DNA of 64,000 nucleotides from Bartonella doshiae NCTC 12862 = ATCC 700133 (GTDB lineage Bacteria; Pseudomonadota; Alphaproteobacteria; Rhizobiales; Rhizobiaceae): NCBI RefSeq assembly GCF_000278155.1, contig NZ_JH725095.1, positions 62,001 to 126,000 of the forward strand, read 5' to 3'. Shown piece by piece: positions 30,870 to 41,910 of this stretch (position 1 is its first letter; each line of letters starts with the position of its first letter). The notes under the pieces were generated by a model. It saw only the letters and a program-made list of their open reading frames with translations, ran no database searches and was not told where the DNA came from. The position numbers and the translations under genes were made by a program.

Positions 30870-32279
30870 ATGACAACCGCATCAGATATTCTCAAACAGA
30901 TTACAGACAATGATATACGTTTTGTTGATTTACGCTTTACTGATCCTCGAGGAAAATTGCATCACATCACAATGGACATTGCAGAAATCAGTGAGGACAC
31001 ATTTAGCGATGGCGTTATGTTTGACGGTTCTTCAATTTGCGGATGGAAAACAATCAATGAATCTGACATGGTTTTGATGCCCGTTCCAGAAACAGCACAT
31101 ATTGATCCTTTTTTTGCGCAATCTACTTTGGTCATATTTTGTGATGTACTTGATCCTGTTTCTGGAGAGTTTTATCGCAGAGATCCTCGTTCTATCGCTA
31201 AAAGAGCCGAAGTTTATATGAAATCTTTAGGAATTGGAGATACTATCAATATAGGTCCAGAAGCGGAGTTTTTTATCTTTGATGATGTGCGCTATAAAAC
31301 AGATCCTTACAACACAGGTTTTAAACTCGATTCTAGTGAACTTCCATCTAACGATGACACGGAATATGAGATGGGAAATCTCGGTCATCGCCCAAGAATG
31401 AAAGGAGGCTACCTTCCAGTCCCTCCTGTAGATTCCTGCCAAGATATGCGCTCTGAAATGCTTACAGCACTAAAAGATATGGGTATCCGCGTTGAAAAGC
31501 ATCATCACGAAGTCGCAGCAGGTCAACATGAATTAGGTATTCGCTTTGACACTCTCGTTCGCGAAGCTGATAAGATGCAAATTTTTAAATATGTCGTACA
31601 TCAAATAGCAAACAGCTATGGGAAAACAGCAACTTTTATGCCAAAACCGGTTTTTGGAGATAATGGTTCAGGCATGCATGTTCATATGTCCATTTGGAAA
31701 GATGGAAAACCAATTTTTGCGGGAAATGAATATGCTGGATTATCAGAAACCTGCTTATTCTTCATTGGTGGCATTATTAAACATGCAAAAGCAGTCAATG
31801 CCTTCACTAATCCATCCACAAACTCTTATAAACGTTTAGTCCCTGGTTATGAAGCTCCTGTCCTTCTTGCTTATTCTGCACGCAATCGTTCTGCATCTTG
31901 CCGCATCCCAATGAGCTCTTCGCCAAATTCAAAGCGTGTAGAAGTTCGTTTCCCAGATCCAACAGCAAATCCATATTTAGCATTTGCAGCACTATTAATG
32001 GCTGGACTTGATGGCATCAAAAACAAAATCCATCCTGGACACGCTATGGATAAAGATCTTTATGATCTTCCTCAAAAAGAGCTAACAGAAATTCCTACAG
32101 TCTCAGGAAGTTTGCGTGAAGCTCTCGAATCGCTTGATAAAGATCGTAGCTTTCTTAAAGCTGGTGATGTCTTTGATGATGATCAGATCAATTCTTTCAT
32201 TCAATTAAAAATGCAAGAAGTTTTGCGTTATGAAACCACGCCACATCCTGTCGAATTTGATATGTATTATTCTTCTTAG
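30870..32279 (+). CDS. glnA: Glutamine synthetase, type I
   Basis: Forms glutamine from glutamate, ammonia and ATP. The 469-residue length is standard for GSI. Catalytic motifs include [59 protein letters not shown] and [16 protein letters not shown]. The adenylylation tyrosine is in DLYDLP (residue 398 counting the initiator Met), so PII/GlnE-type control is expected. A TTG six bases upstream is open in frame, but the ATG at 30870 follows a better-placed AAGGAAAA. It is followed by a clear terminator. Confidence 0.98.
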   Translation: MTTASDILKQITDNDIRFVDLRFTDPRGKLHHITMDIAEISEDTFSDGVMFDGSSICGWKTINESDMVLMPVPETAHIDPFFAQSTLVIFCDVLDPVSGEFYRRDPRSIAKRAEVYMKSLGIGDTINIGPEAEFFIFDDVRYKTDPYNTGFKLDSSELPSNDDTEYEMGNLGHRPRMKGGYLPVPPVDSCQDMRSEMLTALKDMGIRVEKHHHEVAAGQHELGIRFDTLVREADKMQIFKYVVHQIANSYGKTATFMPKPVFGDNGSGMHVHMSIWKDGKPIFAGNEYAGLSETCLFFIGGIIKHAKAVNAFTNPSTNSYKRLVPGYEAPVLLAYSARNRSASCRIPMSSSPNSKRVEVRFPDPTANPYLAFAALLMAGLDGIKNKIHPGHAMDKDLYDLPQKELTEIPTVSGSLREALESLDKDRSFLKAGDVFDDDQINSFIQLKMQEVLRYETTPHPVEFDMYYSS

Positions 32280-32308
32280 AAAATAAGAAGTCTCCCTTTT
32301 CAATTTAG

Positions 32309-32334
32309 AAATGGAGGTTAAAATCTCCATTTTT
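32309..32334 (+). terminator. Intrinsic terminator after glnA
   Basis: The perfect 8-base arms AAATGGAG at 32309-32316 and CTCCATTT at 32325-32332 have an 8-base loop and are followed by TTG. It lies 30 bases after the glnA stop codon. Confidence 0.7.
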
Positions 32335-32436
32335 GTGGATATTTTTCTTATTAAAGAACACAAGGTACTTTTTGCTTTTGTGCTTTTCCTTTATAAGGTT
32401 ATTTGAATCTCTTCAAATCAATTATCAAGGTTTCAA

Positions 32437-32982
32437 ATGCCGCGAATTCGTCTTCTCTTTTTTATTCTTTCATGCATTACTTTTATTATATCAACAGTTT
32501 ATGCTTATACAATTACAAGTAAAGAACTTACAACTTTTGAAAAAGCAGTATTTGCTTACAGTAAAGCGATTCAAAATTCCGATGCAGAAGCCATCTTAAA
32601 TGCTATCCCTCCTCAGATTATTGATAGCCTCATTGCCAAAAAAAGTCTTAGCAAATCCCAGTTTCAACAAATCATGAAAAGCCAAATAGAACAGTTGGCG
32701 GAAAATTATAAGATTGAAAGTATTACAATCAACCAAAAGAAAAAACGAGAAGGCAAACTCGATAATGATATTCCTTATTTTGTAGTACCTATAGAGTTTG
32801 TAACCATAACGAATTCCGGAAAAAAATCCTCTATTCAAACTGAAATTATTGCTCTTCTTTGCAATGAGCAATGGTATTTTATCCGTGGTAATGACGAGGC
32901 AATCTTAAACATAACCAATCAAGCATTTCCTGGACTTGAAAAGATACAAATCAATCCCCAGAAAATCATTAAAATACTATGA
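32437..32982 (+). CDS. Small exported protein, function unknown
   Basis: I do not recognise this 181-residue product. It has a signal peptide (RIRLLFFILSCITFIISTVYAYT, cleavage likely near residue 23) and an alpha/beta mature part with the pattern AVFAYSKAIQNSDAEAILNAIPPQII, a helical N-terminus of the kind seen in periplasmic proteins of the nuclear-transport-factor-like fold. The C-terminal half (PYFVVPIEFVTITNSGKKSSIQTEIIALLCNEQWYFIRG) looks like a beta sheet. It lies 157 bases behind glnA, after a terminator. No homolog was identified. Confidence 0.7.
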   Translation: MPRIRLLFFILSCITFIISTVYAYTITSKELTTFEKAVFAYSKAIQNSDAEAILNAIPPQIIDSLIAKKSLSKSQFQQIMKSQIEQLAENYKIESITINQKKKREGKLDNDIPYFVVPIEFVTITNSGKKSSIQTEIIALLCNEQWYFIRGNDEAILNITNQAFPGLEKIQINPQKIIKIL

Positions 32983-33027
32983 TTTTGAAAAATAAACGTG
33001 CGAACATAAACTGAAAAGAATTTGACT

Positions 33028-33810
33028 TTAAAAGCAAGTAGTAACAATTTTAGCAGCAGTATTAAACTCAACTTTTCTATGGGCTCTGCGCGCCATTGCT
33101 TCCTCATCAATGCCCCATTGTTCCATCGTCCAATTTTCATCTAAATGGGCAATATCCCAAGCATGATCTGCATTAATTCTTCTCGCAGCAACAGCAAGAG
33201 CAATAAGAGCTGATCCTGTTAAGGTTGTCATTGTATGAAGTGCAGCAAGCATATAAGGAGATTCAACTCGACGTAAATAATTACTTACTGCTTGAATGGC
33301 GCCCCGTGATTGTTCAACATGCATAAGCCCTTCTGTCAAATAAAACCGTGCACCAAGTTTTTCTTCTGCCCAATCCAATAAAGGATCCCACAATTCACAC
33401 TGTCGCTGCACCAACTCTTTTGGTGTTTGCGCACGATAAAAAATCATATCGCATGCAACAAAACGCAATAAATCTTCAAAAACAACCTGCATATCATCAA
33501 CTATGCCATCAATAACAGTGTTAACAAGACGCGTCATTGGCATTTTTGCTGGATCAATAACCTCTTTTTGACTTTCAAATTCCTCCGCTACCAATGCAGC
33601 AAACACTTCTGTTGGTACAAGAAAATGGCGCTTAGCTGGTGTTTTAACTGGACATTCATCCAATAATATAGAAAATCCCCCCTCCTCACAAAAAATTTTT
33701 ACTTCCCTATAAAATCGTTTTGCTAACATCTGGCATGAAAGCTTTTGAGTTTTATGAACAGTATTATTTTTATCCAATGGCATATCAAAATGATCCAAAA
33801 TTTCATGCAT
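33028..33810 (-). CDS. ATP12-family F1-ATPase assembly chaperone
   Basis: Mitochondrial Atp12-type chaperone that binds the F1 alpha subunit during ATP synthase assembly; a hallmark of alphaproteobacteria. The 260-residue product has the family features KRFYREVKIFCEEGGFSILLDECPVKTPAKRHFLVPT at the N-terminus, MTRLVNTVIDGI, VACDMIFYRAQTPKELVQRQCELWDPLLDWAEEKLGARF and the C-terminal AWDIAHLDENWTMEQWGIDEEAMARR. The ATG at 33810 is preferred. The open frame up to 33936 adds a hydrophobic stretch not expected for this family. Confidence 0.93.
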   Translation of the reverse strand: MHEILDHFDMPLDKNNTVHKTQKLSCQMLAKRFYREVKIFCEEGGFSILLDECPVKTPAKRHFLVPTEVFAALVAEEFESQKEVIDPAKMPMTRLVNTVIDGIVDDMQVVFEDLLRFVACDMIFYRAQTPKELVQRQCELWDPLLDWAEEKLGARFYLTEGLMHVEQSRGAIQAVSNYLRRVESPYMLAALHTMTTLTGSALIALAVAARRINADHAWDIAHLDENWTMEQWGIDEEAMARRAHRKVEFNTAAKIVTTCF

Positions 33811-34312
33811 ATTGGTTTTACCTTTGATATTTTCAACAAATCTACCGATTTTCCTAACTTCTACACATCTCAATAAAACTAAAATTAAAAAGTAGAGCGA
33901 TAGTAATGTTCCTTTGTAAAGAACAAACATAACCAAGGGGAAAGAATCTTACATTAATAAGCAAAATTAACAAAGAGTTTTTTATTTATTGATGGAAATT
34001 TGTACGAGGAATTGAAAACCCTTCTCGTCATTTTATGGAAGCAGTTCTTTTTATTTCAAAAACAGGGATGTAATGGTAAGAGTTTTTCTTATATTATGGC
34101 AATGTTTTACGACATAATAAGATAAAAAACTATAGAAAGAAAATTTATAAATGATATCCGCAAATTCATAACTAAAAAACATAATTCCTTAATAACAGCC
34201 CCCCTTACGAAGAGCTCTATTCGTAACAACTTATACCATGTAAACACCTTATAAAATCTCTATGCAAAACTTGCATCTATCAAAAAGAACAAGCTACAAA
34301 AAAATTCTATTA
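33811..34312. other. Intergenic gap between ATP12 gene and rluC-type gene
   Basis: These 502 bases hold no complete gene. In relatives I recall a HAD-family hydrolase between these two genes. Reading minus near 34290 gives a short LVLFD match to the HAD motif I start, too short to call. Confidence 0.5.
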
Positions 34313-35296
34313 TTATCCTGTCTCACCATCATTCTCATTAAAAGCCAAAAGATTAAAGCTTTGTAGCATATGAGGAGGTAAAGGTGCGATAACATCCAAT
34401 AACCCTCCTGAAGGATGAGGAATACGAATACGACGTGCATGAAGGTGAAGTCGGTTTTGAATTCCCCCTGGTAATTCCCAATTACTATCAGAAAAAAAAT
34501 ATTTTGAGTCACCAATGATAGGGTGATCTATATGGGCGGCATGTACACGGAGTTGATGTGTTCTCCCCGTATAAGGTTCCATTTCAAGCCACGAAAGAGT
34601 TCTTCCTCTAGTATCTAAAACGCGATAGTAGGAAACTGCATGGTTAGAATCTGGCTCCCCATGTTCACAAACACGCATTTTATCACCCTGCTCAGTTACT
34701 TCCTTGACCATCCATGTTGAAATTTTATCCTGTTTTTTTCTAGGAACGCCTCGTACCAATGCCCAATAAGTTTTTTTTGTTTCCCGCTCTCTAAAAGCAG
34801 CCGTCAAAGCCTGCGCAGCACTCCTAGACCGCGCAACAATGAGCACACCAGATGTTTCACGATCAAGGCGGTGAACCAAACGTGGTTTTTCACCTTTTTT
34901 ATTGCGCCATGCCTCAAGCATACTATCCACGTGGCGCGTCAAACCAGAGCCACCTTGTACAGCTAACCCCGCAGGCTTATTAAAAACAAAAACCTTTGGA
35001 TCTTCATAGAGGAGCATTTTTTTCAAAACAGTTCCATCATCCTGTCCACGAAGTGTTTTATCCGTTATAGGGAAGCTTTCCTTATCATCAACAGGGAAAG
35101 GTGGAACACGCACAACTTGCCCCATGAGAAGACGTGTATCAGCTTTAACACGCCCACCATCAACCCGTATCTGGCCAGAACGGAGCAACTTTTGTAAATA
35201 TCCAAATCCAACTCTTGGATAATGCACTTTAAACCAGCGATCCAAGCGCATTCCGTTTTCATCTACCTCAACCTGTTTTATTTCGACGCCTACCAT
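34313..35296 (-). CDS. rluC: RluA-family 23S rRNA pseudouridine synthase (RluC/RluD type)
   Basis: Isomerises specific uridines of 23S rRNA to pseudouridine. The 327-residue product has an N-terminal S4 RNA-binding domain (residues about 15-70, RLDRWFKVHYPRVGFGYLQKLLRSGQIRVDGGRVKAD), the catalytic Asp145 in VHRLDRETSGVLIVARS, and EPYTGRTHQLRVHAAHIDHPIIGDSKYF. The RluC versus RluD assignment by eye is not certain; the neighbourhood (ATP12 gene nearby) fits the RluC copy of alphaproteobacteria. Confidence 0.88.
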   Translation of the reverse strand: MVGVEIKQVEVDENGMRLDRWFKVHYPRVGFGYLQKLLRSGQIRVDGGRVKADTRLLMGQVVRVPPFPVDDKESFPITDKTLRGQDDGTVLKKMLLYEDPKVFVFNKPAGLAVQGGSGLTRHVDSMLEAWRNKKGEKPRLVHRLDRETSGVLIVARSRSAAQALTAAFRERETKKTYWALVRGVPRKKQDKISTWMVKEVTEQGDKMRVCEHGEPDSNHAVSYYRVLDTRGRTLSWLEMEPYTGRTHQLRVHAAHIDHPIIGDSKYFFSDSNWELPGGIQNRLHLHARRIRIPHPSGGLLDVIAPLPPHMLQSFNLLAFNENDGETG

Positions 35297-35504
35297 AACA
35301 CTTCCCTTACCAGATAATTCTCTTGACCTGTTTTATGTCTTAAACACAAAAATCCATATCCTATAGAACTGGCTTTATCACACCATATTACAGTCAGTAT
35401 CTAAAATTGCATTTTCTTACTGATAAAATTTTATTAACTCACAACCTAATGATTATCAGAACTATAACTTTTATACTTGTGATAACTATTGGAGATAATG
35501 CCCT

Positions 35505-37290
35505 GTGTCCTTATTCAAAACCTATGCACGTATTCTTACCTACCTAAACAGAGAAAAAAATACATCTCTTTTAATCTGTTCCGCTAATGTTATATTGGCT
35601 GTTATCACTATTGCAGAACCTATTTTATTTGGACGCGTCATTGATTCCATTGCTGAAAAGTCAGATATTGTTCTAACCCTCACGATTTGGGTATGTTTTG
35701 GACTCTCACATATTATTGCTTATGTCCTTGTAGCTCGCGAGGCTGATCGTTTAGCACATAGACGTCACTTAGCTGTTTTAACGGAATCCTTTGAACGTAT
35801 CATTGCCATGCCTTTAATGTGGCATAAACAACGAGGAACTTCTAACGCTCTCCATACACTCTTGCGCGCCGTAGATTCTATGTCAACCATATGGCTTGAT
35901 TTTATGCGTCAGCATCTCTCAACGCTTGTCGCCTTATTTGTTCTCATCCCCATAGCTTTTCACATGAAATTGGCGTCTTTCAACAGTCTTGGTTGTACTC
36001 GCCATCATTTTGTACTGATTGCACGTTTAGTGATGCGAAAAACAAAAGACGGACAAGCCGCTGTAGAATGCTATCATCATAATGTGTGTAAACATGTCAG
36101 TGATTCAATCTCTAACGTTTCCATTGTATAAAGCTATAACCGAATAAAGGAAGAAGCTTTAGCACTGAAAAAACATACAAACGATCTTCTTCAAGCACAA
36201 AACCCTGTTCTTAACTGGTGGGCGCTGGCAAGTGGCTTAACCCGAATGGCTTCAACCGTTTCAATAGTATGTGTCTTTTTGCTTGGAGCGTTTTTTGTGG
36301 CAAAAGGTCAATTACGTGTGGGTGAAGTTGTTGCTTTTGTCGGATTTGCACAATTAATGATTAGTCGTTTGGATCAAATGAGCAATTTTATTAATTTAGC
36401 AGCGTCTTCACAAGCAAAACTACAAGAATTCTTTAAAATGGAAGACTTAACCTTTCATATTAACGAACCTGAAAGCTTACCTTCCCTCCAAAATGTTAAG
36501 GGTGCAATACAATTTCATCACGTTACCTATAAATTCCCAAATTCTTCTCAAGGTATTTTTGATATTTCATTTAAAATTAAAGCAGGGCAAACCGTTGCAA
36601 TTGTAGGACCAACAGGTGCAGGCAAAACTAACATTAATCAACTTGTTGCAGCGCGTGTACGACCCCACATTTGGACATATCTCCATTGATGGAATAAATA
36701 TACGCTCTGTTAATCGCGAATCTTTACGCAAATCTTTAGCAACAGTGTTTCAAGACGCCGACCTTTTCAATCGAACTATTCACAACAACATTTCGATAGG
36801 AAGAGCAACTGTAACCGATGAGGAACTTTATGAAGCAGCAAAAATAGCAGCAGCCCATGATTTTATTCTGAAAAAAAACAATCGTTATGACACAATAGTC
36901 GGCGAGCGAGGTTCTCAATTGTCAGGTGGAGAAAAACAACGCTTAGCAATTGCGCGCGCTGTTTAAAAAAATGCACCCATCCTTATTCTAGATGAAGCAA
37001 CCAGTGCTCTTGATGCCGAAACAGAGGCACGCGTTAAAGATGCCCTTGAAAGTATCAGTCATAACCGCACTACTTTTATTATAGCACATCATCTTTCAAC
37101 AGTACGCAATGCTGATCTTGTGCTCTTTCTAGAACATGGTCACTTAATTGAAAAAGGAAGCTTTCAAGAACTGATCAACAAAGGCGGACGCTTCTACAAA
37201 CTCTTAAAAGCTAGCGGTTTAACAATCGAGCAACCAGCAATAGGAGAAGATGAAAACGTGTTTCCATTACATGAAGCCATGGCATCATAA
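35505..37290 (+). pseudogene. ndvA: ndvA/chvA pseudogene (cyclic beta-1,2-glucan ABC exporter)
   Basis: A degraded type I ABC exporter. The ancestral protein of about 590 residues matches ChvA/NdvA of Rhizobiales, which exports cyclic beta-1,2-glucan. GTG start at 35505, membrane-domain phrases such as AEPILFGRVIDSIAEKSDI, then GPTGAGKT, LSGGEKQRLAIARA, DEATSALDAE and IIAHHLSTV. Lesions seen: a +1 shift near 35971, a compensating -1 near 36021, CAA-to-TAA at 36129-36131, a 1-base insertion at 36630-36631 inside Walker A (AAAACTAACATTA), and TAA at 36964-36966. Most of the frame is preserved, so inactivation is recent. Confidence 0.9.
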
Positions 37291-37376
37291 AATAACCTCC
37301 AACTTTGAAGAAAAAGCTGTAAATCCCCCCTCTTTAAAAAATCTCGAAGCTAAGAAACTAAGTAATAAATCAGAAA

Positions 37377-40040
37377 TTATCCTTCAAGAAAAGCTTTTAA
37401 CGCCGCAAGTGCTTCATCAGCCTTATTCCCTTCAGGTCCACCAGCCTGCGCCATATCAGGACGCCCACCACCACCTTGACCACCAAGAACACCTGAAACA
37501 ATACGCACCAAATCAACAGCATTCAACTTATCCGTCAAATCATCAGTAACACCAACAGCAGCACTCCCCTTGCCATCCTCTGAAATACAGATGAAAACGA
37601 CTACCCCAGATCCAATCTGCTTCTTTCCAGAATCCACGAATGCTTTCAAATCCCTTGGTGAAATATTTCTCACAACACGCCCCATAAAAGAAGTACCGTT
37701 GATGACGGTAATATCTTCTTGACCATTTTTCATATCCCCACCATTCAAGGCAATTTTCTTGCGTGCATCATTCAATTCTTTGTCAAGTTTACGACGATCA
37801 TCAAGCAGAATCCGAACACGTTCTTCTACATCAGCAGAAGAAATTTTTAAAAGGTCAGCAATTTCGTGGATTCGCTCATCTTGGCGACTTAGATGGAGGC
37901 GTGCAGTTGTCCCTGTTAAAGCTTCGATACGACGAACTCCAGCCGACACAGAACTTTCAGAAACAATATGAATTAAACCAATATCCCCTGTTCTCTTCAC
38001 ATGTGTACCGCCACAAAGCTCAATTGACCAATTCTTCTTTAATTCCCCTGGTTCAAGCTCATTTCCCATAGAAACAACGCGGACTTCATCACCATATTTT
38101 TCACCGAATAACGCCATTGCCCCTTTAGAAATGGCATCATCCACGAGCATAAGTTGTGTTGTTACCGCGCTATTTTGCAAAACAATATCATTTGCTAAAT
38201 CTTCTATTTTTTTCAATTCTTCTGGTGAAACGGATTTTGGATGAGAAAAATCGAAACGTAACCGATCTGGCGATACCAAAGAACCTTTTTGTGTAACATG
38301 AGATCCCAAAACTTGACGCAAAGCTTCATGTAATAAATGGGTAGCAGAATGATTCGCACAGATTTTCTTACGACGAACAGCATCAACTGTTAATTCTACA
38401 CAATCAGACCTCGATGCCTGACCAGATTTCACCTCCCCAATGTGGATAAAAACACCATCACCCTTTCTTTGGGTATCACGCACCTCAAAAATAAAATTTT
38501 TACCAGAAATGATACCGCTATCACCAATTTGCCCACCAGATTCACCATAAAAAGGTGTCTGATTGACAACAAGCATAGCTTTCTGACCTGAAGAAATATG
38601 ATCAACGAGTTTACCATCACACACAAGAGCTGTAAGAATGCCTTTAGCCGTTTCTGTTCCATAACCCAAAAATTCTGTGGCCCCCACTTTATCACGAACA
38701 GAAAACCAGATCTTTTCTGTTACAGCTTCCCCAGAACCAGACCAATTGGCACGCGCTTCCTCTTTTTGACGCTCCATCGCTTTATCAAAGGTATCAACAT
38801 CAACAGATATTCCACGACGCCGCAAAACATCCTGCGTTAAATCAAGCGGAAAACCATAGGTATCATAAAGCTTAAAGGCAACTTCACCATTAAAATGATC
38901 CCCTTCTTGAAGATTGCTACTTGCTTCATTCAACAAACCGAGTCCTCGTTCAAGAGTTTTACGAAACCGTGTTTCTTCTAACCTTAAAGTTTCTGAAATC
39001 AAAGATTCAGCACGCACCAATTCAGGATAAGCTTGTCCCATTTCGCGAATTAAAGCAGGCAAAAGTCGCCACATCAATGGCTCTTTAGCACCAAGAAGAT
39101 GCGCATGACGCATAGCACGACGCATAATACGACGTAAAACATATCCTCGACCTTCATTAGAAGGAAGAACACCATCAGCAATCAAAAATGCACATGAGCG
39201 GAGATGATCAGCAATCACGCGATGGCTCGCAACAAAATCACCCGTTGCTTCAACCCCTGTTATCTCTTGTGATGCACTGATTAATGCACGAAAAAGATCA
39301 ATATCATAATTATCATGAACACCCTGTAAAACAGCAGCAATACGCTCTAATCCCATACCTGTATCAATAGAAGGATGAGGCAATTCAACACGCTCTGCCT
39401 TACTCACCTGCTCATATTGCATGAAGACCAGATTCCAAATTTCAACAAAGCGATCACCATCCTCATTAGCACTTCCAGGTGGTCCTCCCCAGATTTTATC
39501 TCCATGATCATAAAAAATCTCCGAACAAGGACCGCAAGGACCAACATCCCCCATCGCCCAAAAATTATCATTCGTCGCAATACGGACAATTTTTTCATCA
39601 GGAAGACCTGAAATTCTATGCCAAAGTTCAGCAGCGACATCATCACTATGATAAACTGTCACCAACAATTTCTCTTTTGGAAGACAAAATTCTTTTGTTA
39701 AAAGATTCCACGCAAGAAAAATTGCTTCTTCTTTGAAATAATCACCAAAAGAAAAATTACCTAACATTTCAAAAAATGTATGATGGCGCGCCGTATAGCC
39801 AACATTATCAAGATCATTATGCTTTCCACCGGCACGGACACATTTTTGTGCCGTTGCGGCCTGCTTATAAGGAGGCTGTTCAAGTCCAGTAAAAACATTT
39901 TTAAACTGCACCATTCCAGCATTTGTAAACATGAGTGTAGGATCATTACGTGGAACAAGAGGGCTAGAAGAAAGAACTTTATGTCCGTTAAGATGAAAAA
40001 AATCCAGAAAAGTTGACCGTATACTATTAACACTATCCAT
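37377..40040 (-). CDS. alaS: Alanyl-tRNA synthetase
   Basis: Class II synthetase that charges tRNA-Ala and edits mischarged Ser and Gly. The 887-residue product is full length. The catalytic domain starts with [20 protein letters not shown] and contains [13 protein letters not shown]. The editing domain has [25 protein letters not shown] and the zinc-site motif ELCGGTHV. The C-terminal C-Ala domain ends with [21 protein letters not shown]. It lies downstream of recA on the same strand and is convergent with the ndvA pseudogene. Confidence 0.98.
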   Translation of the reverse strand: MDSVNSIRSTFLDFFHLNGHKVLSSSPLVPRNDPTLMFTNAGMVQFKNVFTGLEQPPYKQAATAQKCVRAGGKHNDLDNVGYTARHHTFFEMLGNFSFGDYFKEEAIFLAWNLLTKEFCLPKEKLLVTVYHSDDVAAELWHRISGLPDEKIVRIATNDNFWAMGDVGPCGPCSEIFYDHGDKIWGGPPGSANEDGDRFVEIWNLVFMQYEQVSKAERVELPHPSIDTGMGLERIAAVLQGVHDNYDIDLFRALISASQEITGVEATGDFVASHRVIADHLRSCAFLIADGVLPSNEGRGYVLRRIMRRAMRHAHLLGAKEPLMWRLLPALIREMGQAYPELVRAESLISETLRLEETRFRKTLERGLGLLNEASSNLQEGDHFNGEVAFKLYDTYGFPLDLTQDVLRRRGISVDVDTFDKAMERQKEEARANWSGSGEAVTEKIWFSVRDKVGATEFLGYGTETAKGILTALVCDGKLVDHISSGQKAMLVVNQTPFYGESGGQIGDSGIISGKNFIFEVRDTQRKGDGVFIHIGEVKSGQASRSDCVELTVDAVRRKKICANHSATHLLHEALRQVLGSHVTQKGSLVSPDRLRFDFSHPKSVSPEELKKIEDLANDIVLQNSAVTTQLMLVDDAISKGAMALFGEKYGDEVRVVSMGNELEPGELKKNWSIELCGGTHVKRTGDIGLIHIVSESSVSAGVRRIEALTGTTARLHLSRQDERIHEIADLLKISSADVEERVRILLDDRRKLDKELNDARKKIALNGGDMKNGQEDITVINGTSFMGRVVRNISPRDLKAFVDSGKKQIGSGVVVFICISEDGKGSAAVGVTDDLTDKLNAVDLVRIVSGVLGGQGGGGRPDMAQAGGPEGNKADEALAALKAFLEG

Positions 40041-40248
40041 ATCGTCACCTGTAAAGTACAGCGCAAAACTATAAAAGCAAAATCCGCCTCATTAAATATC
40101 CTCTTTGCTACACTCGTAGAGTCAATTTAATCAAAAAGTGGAATGCTTTTTCAATAAAATCGAAAAGTAAATGGTCTCAATACTTTAAATTTTTAAATAA
40201 AAATAGAAAGATTTCAAATAAATGAATGGCCGTTAAACAAGCAATTCA

Positions 40249-41292
40249 TCACATCGTTTCATCGCTTTCTGTATTTTCTGACCCTGCATTTTCTAGCAGT
40301 TCAATTGCAATCAAACCAGCATTTTGGCGCAAAGCTGCTTCAATCTCAGCGGCTATTTCCGCATGTTCACGCAAAAACTGCTTTGCATTCTCACGCCCCT
40401 GTCCTAAACGCTGAGAATTATAAGAAAACCATGCACCAGATTTTTCCACAATGCCAACTTTGACACCCAAATCAATCAATTCGCCTACTTTGGAAATACC
40501 TTCACCATAAATAATATCAAACTCAACCTGTTTGAATGGAGGTGCCAATTTATTCTTCACTACTTTAACGCGCGTCTGATTACCAACGATTGCATCCCTA
40601 TCTTTAATGGATCCAATGCGGCGAATATCTAAACGAACAGAAGCATAAAACTTTAAAGCGTTTCCGCCTGTTGTCGTTTCAGGAGAACCAAACATCACAC
40701 CGATTTTCATGCGAATTTGATTAATAAAGATAACCATACAGTTAGAGCGAAAAATCGCTGCTGTTAATTTTCGTAACGCTTTACTCATTAATCGGGCCTG
40801 CAATCCGGGTAAAGCATCCCCCATTTCTCCATCAATTTCCGCCCGTGGCGTCAAAGCTGCTACGGAATCAACAACCAGCACATCAACTGCACCAGAGCGC
40901 ACAAGTGTTTCAGTAATTTCCAACGCTTGTTCACCAGTATCGGGCTGAGAAATGAACAAATTTTCTAAATCAACACCAAGTTTACGTGCATAAATAGGAT
41001 CAAGAGCATGCTCTGCATCAATAAAAGCACAAATTCCACCAATTTTCTGTGCCTCAGCAATGGCATGAAGAGCTAGTGTTGTCTTTCCAGAACTTTCTGG
41101 TCCATAAATCTCAACAATACGCCCTTTCGGTAATCCACCAACACCTAAAGCAATATCCAAGGACAACGAACCTGTTGGAATTGTTTCAATTTCAACAACC
41201 TGCTCTTTTTGCCCAAGACGCATAATTGAGCCTTTACCGAAAGAACGTTCAATTTGTGAGAGAGCAGCATCGAGTGCTTTTGTTTTATCCAC
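40249..41292 (-). CDS. recA: Recombinase A
   Basis: Central homologous recombination protein and SOS coprotease. The 347-residue product starts at a GTG ([27 protein letters not shown]) and has Walker [15 protein letters not shown], Walker [13 protein letters not shown], and loop 2 [26 protein letters not shown]. An upstream 12-base palindrome (41330-41341) overlaps a probable -10 element. No LexA-type direct repeat was seen. Confidence 0.98.
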   Translation of the reverse strand: MDKTKALDAALSQIERSFGKGSIMRLGQKEQVVEIETIPTGSLSLDIALGVGGLPKGRIVEIYGPESSGKTTLALHAIAEAQKIGGICAFIDAEHALDPIYARKLGVDLENLFISQPDTGEQALEITETLVRSGAVDVLVVDSVAALTPRAEIDGEMGDALPGLQARLMSKALRKLTAAIFRSNCMVIFINQIRMKIGVMFGSPETTTGGNALKFYASVRLDIRRIGSIKDRDAIVGNQTRVKVVKNKLAPPFKQVEFDIIYGEGISKVGELIDLGVKVGIVEKSGAWFSYNSQRLGQGRENAKQFLREHAEIAAEIEAALRQNAGLIAIELLENAGSENTESDETM

Positions 41293-41329
41293 GATTATAT
41301 CCCTGACCGATTCATAACAACCTAATATC

Positions 41330-41341
41330 CAGTGTACACTG
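41330..41341. promoter_or_regulatory. Perfect 12-base palindrome upstream of recA
   Basis: CAGTGTACACTG is perfectly self-complementary and lies 38 bases upstream of the recA start. On minus it overlaps a plausible -10, TACACT, which is 17 bases from TTGGTT. This is the position expected of an operator. The alphaproteobacterial SOS box GTTC-N7-GTTC is not visible in the 200 bases upstream. Confidence 0.5.
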
Positions 41342-41910
41342 TTCTTTTAACTTAACCAAAGCCCTGAGTTGAGATTCTCACAGACTATTTCCATTTCTAT
41401 CATGATATGATGTCCACAAGATCTCATAAATATGCGTAAAAATTTCCTTTTTATCTTACAATACAAATACACTTCAATAAAATACCTTCCTATAAAGGAG
41501 AAAAGCTTAGTATATTTATATCTCTCCTGCAGAAAAGAAACAATTTAAATTTCAATACAATGCTTTATACACAAAACCTTCTGATCCTTCTCTAAGCATC
41601 TAAGAGATTATAGCTCTTAGTGAATCCTCTGCTCTTAGAACCAAAAACTTGCTATCAATCAAAATGACAGGACATCCTACAATTAAAACCATAATTACAA
41701 AGCAGCCTATGAAGCATAATTAAACCAACATTTCTTAAAATTGAATTTTAAGCATATTTGGAATCTTTGCTTAGATAAAAAAGAAAAAATTTTACTCTAA
41801 AAATAATAAGATTTTAAAGCGTTGCGTCCAAATTATTTATAAAATTATAACCCTATAACTGATGTAAAAGCAGTTCAAGAATAATAAAAAATCTCATTTC
41901 AATTAAAATT
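41342..41910. other. Intergenic gap between recA and rarA, no gene seen
   Basis: The rest of the 618-base AT-rich recA-rarA gap. I see no gene, tRNA or clear terminator. Confidence 0.6.

Noticed and set aside
33811-33936. N-terminal extension of the ATP12-family protein
   Set aside because: The open frame adds a hydrophobic stretch with no family support; the ATG at 33810 starts with the expected sequence.
39404-40066. Several ORFs overlapping alaS in other frames
   Set aside because: They run through the conserved catalytic domain of AlaS and have no own signals.
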